From: Synechococcus sp. SB0662_bin_14
GTDB lineage: Bacteria > Cyanobacteriota > Cyanobacteriia > PCC-6307 > Cyanobiaceae
DNA length: 61,224 bases
Reading direction: 5' to 3'
Assembly (NCBI GenBank): GCA_009840445.1
Contig: VXNS01000032.1
Span: forward strand, 1 to 61,224
Shown here: piece after piece, positions 9,074-16,563 of the stretch
Numbering within the stretch: the stretch's first letter is position 1
Layout: each line of letters starts with the position of its first letter
Program-made: the position numbers and the translations under genes
Notes under the pieces: generated by a model
The model's database searches: none
Seen by the model: the letters and a program-made list of their open reading frames with translations, nothing else
What the model was told of the DNA's origin: nothing

Positions 9074-9844
9074 CTACAAACGGGATCCCAGGAACTGCTC
9101 TTTTCGGGCAATGTAATAACCATAACCGACAAAGTCTTTATACTTTTCATAAAGCAGGATTTCATTCTCTTCATTTTTTACAATCACCCGTGCTGCGTCA
9201 GATTTCTTATGCCGCTCCAGAAATCCAGCAAAGCGCTTCTGTAGCGGGCGATAGTAATTATCGAGCCAGCAGTTCTCGGGCAGAACGAAGTAACCTATCG
9301 GAGAGAACCCGAGGCGTTCCAGGGTGGCCAGCTTGGCGGAAGCGATATCCACCTTCGGGTACTCTTTATCCCAATAGGCCTGAAGTTCCTCCGGGCGCTC
9401 ATCAGTGAGCCAGGTCAGTTCGGACACGGCAAGGATTCCGCCCGGCTTCAGGTACTTCCGCCATGCTTCAATCCCTTCTGCAAATCCCATGTTGTAGATT
9501 GCGCCCTCCGACCAGACGGCATCGAGTTCTTCCTCCGCAAAAGACAGTTCATCCATCGACTCCGTGCGGGTGACGACATGATCGGCAACCCCGGTGCGGC
9601 TGGCGGCATCTGCAAGTTTGTCCAGAAATTCCGGGATAATATCGACGGCAATGACGTGTGCATCAAGTGCATCGGCCAGCACAAGAGTTGATGGGCCAGA
9701 GCCACAGCCAATATCAGCAATCTTCAGTTCACTTGACCGTTTGAGCCCTGAAAGCGTGATCGCAAGACGTGTTTGTTCCTCGCCACCCGGACCTTGCCGC
9801 GGAGCGTCTTGATGCAGATCGACGAGCAGTTGCACGTTGTCCAT
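9074..9844 (-). CDS. class I SAM-dependent methyltransferase
   Basis: A 256-aa methyltransferase. Motif I is 'ADIGCGSGPSTLVLADAL', motif II ends 'VIAVDIIPEF', and the post-I acidic region is 'ELDAVWSEGAIYNMGF'. 'YLKPGGILAVSELTWLTDE' is the typical strand-5 region. This is the UbiE/COQ5-like small-molecule methyltransferase fold. The substrate cannot be told from sequence. ATG 9844 ('MDNVQLLVDLHQDAPRQGPG') is chosen because upstream residues overlap the permease gene. The gene is somewhat less GC-rich than its neighbours and lies between a tRNA gene and an ABC permease, so recent transfer is plausible. Confidence 0.8.
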   Translation of the reverse strand: MDNVQLLVDLHQDAPRQGPGGEEQTRLAITLSGLKRSSELKIADIGCGSGPSTLVLADALDAHVIAVDIIPEFLDKLADAASRTGVADHVVTRTESMDELSFAEEELDAVWSEGAIYNMGFAEGIEAWRKYLKPGGILAVSELTWLTDERPEELQAYWDKEYPKVDIASAKLATLERLGFSPIGYFVLPENCWLDNYYRPLQKRFAGFLERHKKSDAARVIVKNEENEILLYEKYKDFVGYGYYIARKEQFLGSRL

Positions 9845-9872
9845 GGCCTTGGCTGACTTTCTCTTCAAGCAC

Positions 9873-11099
9873 CTATAGACGGCGCAAGGCTGCAATGGGA
9901 TCCAGGCGTGCGGCGCGCCGTGCCGGAACCACGCCAAAAAAGACCCCGATACCCCCCGATACCCCCACGGCCAACACCACCGTTCCAGGGCCGACGAAGG
10001 CGGGCAAGGGGGTGACGGCCGCCACCAAGGTCACGGCGCCCAGGCCAAGACCGCTGCCGATGATCCCCCCCATGCTGGCCAGCACAGCAGCTTCTATCAG
10101 GAACTGGAGCAGCACATCCCGGCGGCGGGCCCCCAGGGCCTTGCGCAAGCCCACCTCCGCGGTGCGCTCACTCACCGCCACCAGCATGATGTTCATGATG
10201 CCCACACCGCCCACCAGCAGGGAAACGCCGCCAATGGATCCCAGCAGGATGGTGAGCCCCCCGGTGATGGTGGTGACGATGGCGGCAGCTTCCTTCTGGG
10301 TGCGCACAACGAAGTCGTCTTCCCCGGAGTCGGGGATTTTGTGCCGCTGACGGAGGAGATTGGTGATTTGGAAGTTGGCGGCATTGACTTTGCTCTGGTC
10401 ATTGGCCTCCACGCTGACGAAGGTGAGGGAGACGCCGTAGGTGGGGTCTCGCCCCGTGATGCGGTTCACCATGGTGCTCAGGGGCACATAGGCCACCTCG
10501 TCCTGGTTTTCCCCGAAAAACGACCCCTTCTCCTCCATCACGCCAATCACCACAAAGCTGCTGGTGCCGATGCGGATGCGTTGGCCCAAGGGGTCGGCGC
10601 CGGGGGAGAGCTTGCTTGCCAGGGCGGATCCGAGAACAACGACCGACCGGCTGCCGTCAAAATCCGACTGGGCGATGAAATGGCCCCGCTCCACATCGAA
10701 CTGGCGCACCAGCAGGAACTCGGGCGTGACGCCATACACGGGCACGCTGGTGCTGCGCCCTTCCACACGGATAATCTGATTGGAGGAAATTTGGGGCGCG
10801 ACGCGACGCACACTGGGCACCTGGCTGGCGATCGCCTCTGCATCCTCCAGCACCAACGTGCGCGGCCTGGCCGCACTTGACCGGCGACGCCCGTCCCCCG
10901 GCACCACAAACAACACGTTACTGCCGAGACTGTCCAGTTGTTCGTTGGCCAGCTTTTGGGTCCCCTGGCCAATGCCCACCAGGATGATCACCGAGGCATT
11001 GCCAATGACGATGCCCAGGACGGTCAGCAGGCTGCGGAGGGGGCTGGCCCGCAGAGCACTCCAGGCCATGGACCAGGTTTCTCGCCAGGGAAGAGCCAT
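9873..11099 (-). CDS. MacB/FtsX-type ABC transporter permease
   Basis: A 408-aa permease with the MacB architecture. An N-terminal cytoplasmic helix and first membrane span ('SLLTVLGIVIGNASVIILVG') lead to a periplasmic MacB-PCD domain of about 220 residues. An FtsX domain with three spans follows ('LLVGGVGIMNIMLVAVSERT', 'LGARRRDVLLQFLIEAAVL', the C-terminal 'GVVPARRAARLDPIAALR'). The closing 'P...A..LDPIEALR'-like motif is diagnostic. Such permeases act with a LolD-like ATPase in mechanotransmission or export of peptides, lipids or heterocyst-type glycolipids (DevC relatives). No ATPase or membrane-fusion partner lies next to it here, so the substrate is unknown. Confidence 0.85.
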   Translation of the reverse strand: MALPWRETWSMAWSALRASPLRSLLTVLGIVIGNASVIILVGIGQGTQKLANEQLDSLGSNVLFVVPGDGRRRSSAARPRTLVLEDAEAIASQVPSVRRVAPQISSNQIIRVEGRSTSVPVYGVTPEFLLVRQFDVERGHFIAQSDFDGSRSVVVLGSALASKLSPGADPLGQRIRIGTSSFVVIGVMEEKGSFFGENQDEVAYVPLSTMVNRITGRDPTYGVSLTFVSVEANDQSKVNAANFQITNLLRQRHKIPDSGEDDFVVRTQKEAAAIVTTITGGLTILLGSIGGVSLLVGGVGIMNIMLVAVSERTAEVGLRKALGARRRDVLLQFLIEAAVLASMGGIIGSGLGLGAVTLVAAVTPLPAFVGPGTVVLAVGVSGGIGVFFGVVPARRAARLDPIAALRRL

Positions 11100-11165
11100 G
11101 GAGGGACTTTAGTCAGGTTGAGTCAGGTTGAGTCAGGGCAGTCCCAGGGTCAACGGGTCAGCCCC

Positions 11166-12971
11166 CTAGGGGTGGTGGGTCCCCAAGTCGTTGCTGCCGC
11201 TTTTCACCACACCATGGGGGAGATCCAGGGTGATCACCTCCCCCTGGCGCACGGATTGCGTGGCGCCAGGGACACCCACAATGACGGGGATGCGCAGCCG
11301 CTGACCAATAACCGCAGCATGGCTTCGCAAGCCTCCCGACTCGGTGAGAATGCCCCCGGCACGGCGAATGACGTCTATGTAAGCCGCAGAGGTTTGATGC
11401 ACCACCAGCACCTCGCCGGGCTCCAGATGGCGGGCATCCTGGGGAGAACGGGCCACCCGGGCCCGGGCGGTGACGGACGAGTTGCCCACCCCCAGACCTT
11501 TCCCCAACACCGCAGCCACAATGCCGACGCGAATCAGGTCCGTGGATCCGCTGACGCCCGCCAGGGTACCGGCGGTCTGCACCACAAGATCTCCCGCCTG
11601 CAGAAGGCCTTGTTCCCGGGCAACGCCCAACGCCAGCGTAAAGGTGCGGCTGCCGGAGGATTGGGTATCCACCAAGAGAGGATAGACCCCCCACACCAAC
11701 TGCAACTGCCGCGCCACCTGCATCTGACTGGTGACGGCCAGAATTGGGGTGGTGGGACGGAACTTGCTCACGTTCCGGGCTGTGGCCCCACTCTGGGTCA
11801 AGGGCACAATGGCCGCGGCCTCCAGTTGGCAAGCGATGGTGCTCACCGCCTGGCTGATGCTGTTGGGGATGGTGTGCTGGCAATTCCCCGTGAAGCGGGG
11901 CTGGGGGTAGTTCTGCTCAATGCGCCTGGCGATGGTGGCCATGATCTCCACCGCCTCCACCGGGTATTGCCCCACGGCGGTCTCGTTGGAGAGCATCACC
12001 GCGTCGGTGCCGTCCAGAATGGCGTTGGCCACGTCACTCACCTCCGCCCGGGTGGGACGGGGATTGGTGGCCATGCTGTCCAGCATCTGGGTAGCGGTGA
12101 TGATGGGGATCCCCAGGCAGTTGGCCTTGCGGATCAACTCTTTTTGCAGCAACGGCACGTCCTCCGGGGGGATTTCCACCCCCAGATCCCCCCGGGCCAC
12201 CATCACGCCGTCACAGAGGGGCAGGATCTCGTCAATGCGGGTGATGGCTTCGAACTTCTCGATCTTGGCCACTACAGGAGTGCCATAGCCATGGCCGCGG
12301 ATCAACTCCCTGACCGCCACCATGTCTTCGGGATTGCGCACAAAGCTCAACGCAATCCAATCCACCCCCTGGTGAAGCGCAAAGCGCAGATCCGTGCGGT
12401 CCTTGTCTGTCAAGGCGCTGACGGAGAGCTGCACGTCCGGGAAATTGACCCCCTTGTTGTTGGAGAGCATTCCACCCACCACCACCTGGCAGTGGAGGGT
12501 TTGCGCCTCCAGGTCCACGGCGGTGACCCGCATTTCCACCCTGCCGTCATCCAGCAGGATGCGGGCTCCCGCCATCACTTCTTCCGCCAGGGCGTTGTAG
12601 GTGACCTGGGCAATGGTCTGGCTACAGGCCACGGGCCTGGAGGTGAGCTGAAAGTGGTCCCCCTTGGCCAGTCGAATGGGGCCGTCCTGGAAGCGCCCCA
12701 GACGAATCTTGGGACCTTGCAAATCCGCAAGGATGCCAATATTCTGGTTCATCTGGTGGGCCACCTGGCGGATGGTGGCCACCCGCAGGGCATGGTCGGC
12801 ATGGCTGCCGTGGGAAAAGTTCAGCCGAAACGTGGTGGCGCCAGCCCGGATCAACTGTTGAATGCGCTGGGCACTATCCGTAGCAGGGCCAATGGTGGCC
12901 ACAATTTTCGTGCGCCGATTGACGTACTCCCTACCCTGCTGGCCGTTGAAACGTCCTTGCGGTGCAGTCAT
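11166..12971 (-). CDS. pyk: pyruvate kinase with C-terminal PEP-utiliser domain
   Basis: A 601-aa pyruvate kinase making ATP and pyruvate from phosphoenolpyruvate and ADP. The N-terminal half has 'RRTKIVATIGPATDS', 'RLNFSHGSHADH', 'ILADLQGPKIRLG', the catalytic Lys region 'VVAKIEKFEAI', 'VMVARGDLGVEIPPEDV' and 'ATQMLDSMATNPRPTRAEVS'. The C-terminal about 100 residues are an added PEP-utiliser mobile domain with 'GGILTESGGLRSHAAVIG', the phosphohistidine-like His signature. This pyruvate-kinase fusion occurs in cyanobacteria and Firmicutes. The stop abuts short GAGTCAGG-type direct repeats near 11110. It is immediately followed on the same strand side by the yggT-like gene with no gap. Confidence 0.94.
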   Translation of the reverse strand: MTAPQGRFNGQQGREYVNRRTKIVATIGPATDSAQRIQQLIRAGATTFRLNFSHGSHADHALRVATIRQVAHQMNQNIGILADLQGPKIRLGRFQDGPIRLAKGDHFQLTSRPVACSQTIAQVTYNALAEEVMAGARILLDDGRVEMRVTAVDLEAQTLHCQVVVGGMLSNNKGVNFPDVQLSVSALTDKDRTDLRFALHQGVDWIALSFVRNPEDMVAVRELIRGHGYGTPVVAKIEKFEAITRIDEILPLCDGVMVARGDLGVEIPPEDVPLLQKELIRKANCLGIPIITATQMLDSMATNPRPTRAEVSDVANAILDGTDAVMLSNETAVGQYPVEAVEIMATIARRIEQNYPQPRFTGNCQHTIPNSISQAVSTIACQLEAAAIVPLTQSGATARNVSKFRPTTPILAVTSQMQVARQLQLVWGVYPLLVDTQSSGSRTFTLALGVAREQGLLQAGDLVVQTAGTLAGVSGSTDLIRVGIVAAVLGKGLGVGNSSVTARARVARSPQDARHLEPGEVLVVHQTSAAYIDVIRRAGGILTESGGLRSHAAVIGQRLRIPVIVGVPGATQSVRQGEVITLDLPHGVVKSGSNDLGTHHP

Positions 12972-13280
12972 CTATCCAACGACGTATCGGGTGTAACTCG
13001 CATTGGCGAGCAGGGGGACGGTAATGCCCCGTAGCAGGGCGCTCGTCAGGGTGAGGGCCAGAAACGCCAGAATTGCAGAAAGATCCAGCCCTCCGATGGG
13101 GGGAATCAGACCACGGAACAGGTTGAGGTAGGGATCCGTGACGGAGGCCAAGGCGGCCAGCAGGGGATTCTCCCACGGCAAGTTGGGGAACCAACTCAGC
13201 AGAACCCGCAGCAGCAGCAACAGAGAAAAGATGCTGAGGGTTTCCAGCACCACTTCAATGAGAAAGGCGGCAACAAGCAT
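12972..13280 (-). CDS. YggT family membrane protein
   Basis: A 102-aa protein with two hydrophobic segments ('MLVAAFLIEVVLETLSIFSL' and 'LSAILAFLALTLTSALLRGI') separated by the YggT signature region 'LLSWFPNLPWENP' and 'DPYLNLFRGLIPPIGG'. YggT proteins are related to chloroplast CCB3 and bacterial cell-division-associated membrane proteins. In cyanobacteria they are linked to cytochrome b6f or thylakoid organisation. The stop codon lies directly upstream of the pyk start, so it is the promoter-proximal gene of a yggT-pyk transcript. ATG 13280 is favoured over an upstream in-frame start. Confidence 0.85.
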   Translation of the reverse strand: MLVAAFLIEVVLETLSIFSLLLLLRVLLSWFPNLPWENPLLAALASVTDPYLNLFRGLIPPIGGLDLSAILAFLALTLTSALLRGITVPLLANASYTRYVVG

Positions 13281-13408
13281 GGCTGACGGGAAGATTGTAT
13301 GATTCTGCACATTCTAATGGCACGAAGCGGTGGTGAGCCCGTGGTGGGCTGCCCCCCTGGCGTCGGGGCGCCACGGCCTGGAAAGATGGGAAGGCATCTT
13401 CCCTGTTC

Positions 13409-14500
13409 ATGCTTCGCGCCGGAATCGTTGGTTTGCCCAACGTGGGCAAGTCCACCCTGTTCAATGCCCTGGTGCGCCAGATCCAGGCTCAGGCCGCCAA
13501 TTTTCCCTTCTGCACCATTGAACCCAACGTGGGGGTGGTGGCCGTGCCGGATCCACGGCTTCAGCCGTTGGCGGACCTGTCCCGCTCCCAAAACCTGGTG
13601 CCCACACGTCTGGAGGTGGTGGATATTGCCGGCCTGGTGGCGGGCGCCAGCCAGGGGGAGGGTTTGGGCAACCAGTTCCTGGCCAACATTCGCCAGGTGG
13701 ACGCCGTTGTCCACTTGGTGCGCTGCTTCCAGGATGATGACGTGGTCCACGTGTCCGGCTCCGTGGATCCCGGTCGTGACGTGGAGGTGATCAACCTGGA
13801 GTTGGCCCTGGCGGATGCCGCTCAGATTGACAAGCGACGCCAACGGCTGCAACGGCAACGCCACACCAGCCCGGAGGCCCAACGGGAGGACGACGTGCTG
13901 GAGCGCCTTGCCCAGGCACTGGATTCCGGTGTGGCCGCCCGCACGGTCCCCCTCTCCCCGGAGGAAGAGCGCCTGGTTCAACCCCTGGGTTTGCTGACCC
14001 GCAAGCCCGTCGTCTATGCCGCCAACGTGGCGGAACATCACCTGGCTGACGGCAACGCCATGGCAGTGACTATCGCGGAACTGGCCCGGAAGGAAGCCGC
14101 AGCCACACTGCGGGTCTCGGCCCAGGTGGAGGCGGAGCTGGTGGAGTTGGATGCCGAGGAACGGCAGGACTACCTCGGCAGCCTGGGGGTTCAGGAGGGG
14201 GGCCTGGAAAGCTTGATCCAGGCCACATATCACCTGCTGGGGTTACGCACCTACTTCACCACGGGTCCCAAGGAAACCCGGGCCTGGACCATCCGCGCCG
14301 GCATGAAGGCCCCCCAGGCCGCCGGTGTGATCCACACTGATTTTGAACGGGGCTTCATTCGCGCCCAAACCATTGGCTGGCGACAACTGCTGGAGGCCGG
14401 CTCCATGGCGGAGGCCAGGTCCCGGGGCTGGTTGCGCAGCGAAGGCCGCGACTACGTGGTGGCCGAAGGGGACGTGATGGAGTTTCTTTTCAATGTCTGA
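13409..14500 (+). CDS. ychF: redox-regulated ribosome-binding ATPase YchF (OLA1)
   Basis: A 363-aa YchF, a TRAFAC P-loop NTPase of the Obg family that binds the ribosome and prefers ATP. G1 is '[17 protein letters not shown]', G2/G3 are '[14 protein letters not shown]' and '[19 protein letters not shown]', and 'VYAANVAE' replaces the usual NKxD as expected for the ATP-specific family. The C-terminal TGS domain contains '[18 protein letters not shown]', '[16 protein letters not shown]' and ends '[11 protein letters not shown]'. The gene is intact. A diverged second copy of its last about 140 bases and 3' flank lies at 16185-16378, beyond the restriction-modification cassette. Confidence 0.95.
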   Translation: MLRAGIVGLPNVGKSTLFNALVRQIQAQAANFPFCTIEPNVGVVAVPDPRLQPLADLSRSQNLVPTRLEVVDIAGLVAGASQGEGLGNQFLANIRQVDAVVHLVRCFQDDDVVHVSGSVDPGRDVEVINLELALADAAQIDKRRQRLQRQRHTSPEAQREDDVLERLAQALDSGVAARTVPLSPEEERLVQPLGLLTRKPVVYAANVAEHHLADGNAMAVTIAELARKEAAATLRVSAQVEAELVELDAEERQDYLGSLGVQEGGLESLIQATYHLLGLRTYFTTGPKETRAWTIRAGMKAPQAAGVIHTDFERGFIRAQTIGWRQLLEAGSMAEARSRGWLRSEGRDYVVAEGDVMEFLFNV

Positions 14501-14539
14501 AGGACTTCTGTAGAGTAGTGGCAGCAAACCACGGCTGCC

Positions 14540-14713
14540 ATGAGTCAACGCCCACAGAAATCCTCTGAACAGGCCTCCCAGCCCCATAACTTTGACGTGC
14601 AGAGCCAGGAGCATCAGCGCATTCGCAACGATCCCGACTACGACGACTGGACCTACGGCACCGAACCCCTGCCCAAGGAAGGCTGGTCGCCGGAGCGGGG
14701 GGACCAGCCTTGA
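14540..14713 (+). CDS. small conserved-type hydrophilic protein
   Basis: A 57-aa hydrophilic protein that starts 'MSQRPQKSSEQASQPHN' and continues 'RIRNDPDYDDWTYGTEPLP' to 'GWSPERGDQP'. I do not recognise a domain, but it sits 40 bases after ychF in the same direction and has ordinary core-like codon use. Its first few codons are echoed in the degenerate ychF-tail copy at 16375. Its stop TTGA overlaps the possible TTG start of the downstream DNA methyltransferase. Function unknown. Confidence 0.55.
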   Translation: MSQRPQKSSEQASQPHNFDVQSQEHQRIRNDPDYDDWTYGTEPLPKEGWSPERGDQP

Positions 14714-15459
14714 GGGGCATTATTGGCCAGCAACTCATCCATGAGGAGTTGATCACCGATCATGGTGCCGGGCGGCCTGCGGCCTTGGTGTCGGCATCGG
14801 GGCAGGATGTGCTCTACACCCCCATCAGCAGTGTGTGGGAAGGCAGCGACGCAGAGCTTCTTGAAGAGATGTTTCGCTTCTATCCTTCCATTCCTGTAGA
14901 GCCGATATTGGATGCCACCTACAACGCAGGCCGCTTTTGGCGCAGTTCAAAGCGGCAGGTCGTGTCAATGGATATCGATCCGCAATACAAGCCGATGATT
15001 GTGGCCGACAATCGCAACATGGTGGGTGTGGAGGATGCCTCGTTTGGCGTTGTTGTCTACGATCCGCCCCATGTGGGACCGCAGGGTCGAGACAAAAGTT
15101 GCAAGCGGTTTGACGTGGACTTTGGCGCCACCATGCCATGTGGTGCGTCTGAAAACTGGACGCTGAGCTATCTATACCCACCGTTCCTGAAGGAAGCCAA
15201 GCGCGTCCTCAAGCCGGAAGGCCTGTTGCTGGCGAAGATTACCGACATGGTCAATAACCATCGGTCCCGGTGGGCCCATTGCGATTTCATGCGCATGGCC
15301 GATGAAGCCGGTTTTACTGTGTGCGACCTGATCATCAAGATCAGAAATGGACCGATGGTTTCTAATCGCTGGAAGACGGACCATCACGCACGGAAGCAGC
15401 ATTGCTTTTGGATCATCTGCCGCAACGGTCACCATTGTGAACGACTTCCCCGTGAATGA
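14710..15459 (+). CDS. DNA methyltransferase-like protein of a restriction-modification cassette
   Basis: A roughly 249-aa protein with amino-methyltransferase motifs: motif I-like 'LDATYNAGRFW' (residues about 68-77), the acidic 'VSMDIDP' and catalytic motif IV 'VVVYDPPHVGP' (D-P-P-H). 'FLKEAKRVLKPEGLLLAKI' follows. D-P-P-(Y/F/W/H) motifs indicate N6-adenine or N4-cytosine methylation rather than C5-cytosine methylation. The start is uncertain: TTG 14710 overlaps the previous stop, while ATG codons near residue 54 lie too close to motif I. It overlaps the downstream endonuclease gene by 23 bases, the usual layout for a type II system. The target sequence cannot be read from the protein. Confidence 0.75.
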   Translation: MRGIIGQQLIHEELITDHGAGRPAALVSASGQDVLYTPISSVWEGSDAELLEEMFRFYPSIPVEPILDATYNAGRFWRSSKRQVVSMDIDPQYKPMIVADNRNMVGVEDASFGVVVYDPPHVGPQGRDKSCKRFDVDFGATMPCGASENWTLSYLYPPFLKEAKRVLKPEGLLLAKITDMVNNHRSRWAHCDFMRMADEAGFTVCDLIIKIRNGPMVSNRWKTDHHARKQHCFWIICRNGHHCERLPRE

Positions 15460-16060
15460 TCCCCGCCAGTACAATCCACTCGGCATTGAGGAGTTGGGCA
15501 AGAGTGCGGTTCGCAAGCTGATGGACTATCCATCAGTTGAGCTTTCACCCGCTGATTCATTCGATGGTGTGGGAATTTATACAATCCACTATCAACGTGA
15601 TTTCCCGCCCTATGCCAACATGGCAGACGAAGAACCAATTTACGTCGGAAAAGCGGAACCCCGTGGACGAAGACCCCGTGGACGAAGACAAGGCCGTGCG
15701 GGCCAGCCTCGCCAATCACCCATCCTGCATGGAAGGCTCCGTGAACACGCAGCTTCGCTAGAGGCCGTCAATAGCTTAAAATTGAGAGACTTCCGTTGCC
15801 GCTGGCTGGTTCTTGATCCTGTATGGATTGGCCTCACGGAACAGGTTTTGATTGCGGTCTACCGTCCCCTATGGAACTCTGTTGTTGACGGTTTTGGCAA
15901 CCATGACCCAGGGAGCGGCCGACAAAACCAGAGGCGATCTCCATGGGACACACTGCACAAAGGACGTCAGTGGGCTGAACGCTTGAAAGATGGCCAACTC
16001 AGCAATGATCAGATTATAGACGATATTACCAGGCACAGAATGGGCAGAAAGACTACATAA
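15437..16060 (+). CDS. Eco29kI-like GIY-YIG restriction endonuclease
   Basis: A 207-aa GIY-YIG nuclease resembling Eco29kI. 'GVGIYTIHYQRDFPPYA' and 'PIYVGKAE' form the GIY-YIG strands. 'LHGRLREHAASLE' supplies the conserved Arg and His, and 'RPLWNSVVDGFGNHDPGSGR' followed by 'SPWDTLHKGR' is highly characteristic of the Eco29kI branch. Eco29kI cuts CCGCGG; specificity here is unknown. GTG 15437 inside the methyltransferase tail gives the family length and reads 'VNDFPVNDPRQYNPLGIEEL'. A 15-bp tandem duplication adds a basic 'PRGRR PRGRR' loop after the YIG strand. The fold and active site appear intact. Confidence 0.85.
   Translation: MNDFPVNDPRQYNPLGIEELGKSAVRKLMDYPSVELSPADSFDGVGIYTIHYQRDFPPYANMADEEPIYVGKAEPRGRRPRGRRQGRAGQPRQSPILHGRLREHAASLEAVNSLKLRDFRCRWLVLDPVWIGLTEQVLIAVYRPLWNSVVDGFGNHDPGSGRQNQRRSPWDTLHKGRQWAERLKDGQLSNDQIIDDITRHRMGRKTT
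15659..15688 (+). repeat. 15-bp perfect tandem duplication in the endonuclease gene
   Basis: The unit CCCCGTGGACGAAGA occurs twice head to tail. It keeps the reading frame and encodes two PRGRR-type units, lengthening the basic loop after the YIG strand of the GIY-YIG fold. Confidence 0.9.
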
Positions 16061-16563
16061 CTGACATCAAGAATCTTCCAGATGCGCGATTGATCAGGGT
16101 GCTTCTTAGATAAACCCCAATACCCGGAATAGGCTGCCGTGGCACAGCCTTGAAGGGCAGCAGGGGCCGGTCCTATCAGCAGCCGCGCCCAAACCATTGG
16201 CTGGCGGCACTGCTGGAGGCCAGCTCCATGGCAGAGGCCAGGTCCGGGGCTGGTTACGCAGCGAAGGCTGCAACTACATGGTGGCCACAGGGGGCGTGAT
16301 GGAATTTCTTTTCAATGTCTGAAGGGTTTCGGTTTCTGTAGAGTAAGGAGAAGATCAGCCATCATCCAAGCGCCATGAATCAACTCCAGCAGAGTCAGCC
16401 TGGGGGCAGCCTGGCACCAGACTATTTTAGCCGGGGTGTTGGGGTACTGACAGGGGCTTACAGAGGAAAGATTCCGGTAATCTGGTTTTTCTGAGGCCAT
16501 CAGGTGGAGCCTCTATGGTGAGCGGGCCGGGGGTCAAGATCAAGCGCCGTAGGAACACGCTCA
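16061..16563. pseudogene. decayed second copy of the ychF 3' end within an otherwise gene-free stretch
   Basis: Most of this 500-base gap has no supported gene. From about 16185 to 16378 it closely matches the last about 140 bases of ychF plus its 3' flank and the first codons of the following small gene (14361-14560). Shared landmarks include 'CGCCCAAACCATTGGCTGGC', 'GATGGARTTTCTTTTCAATG' followed by TCTGAAG, and 'TTCTGTAGAGTA'. The copy has point changes and small indels and no start codon. It therefore marks a partial duplication flanking the restriction-modification genes. After about 16400 similarity fades and nothing else is recognisable before the next gene. Confidence 0.85.

Noticed and set aside
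10938-13034. 698-codon open frame antisense to pyruvate kinase and the permease
   Set aside because: Shadow of pyk and the ABC permease; composition and lack of motifs do not support a gene.
16375-16494. 39-codon frame after the ychF-tail copy
   Set aside because: Its start matches the first codons of the small gene after ychF, but the rest diverges; it is best seen as part of the decayed duplication.
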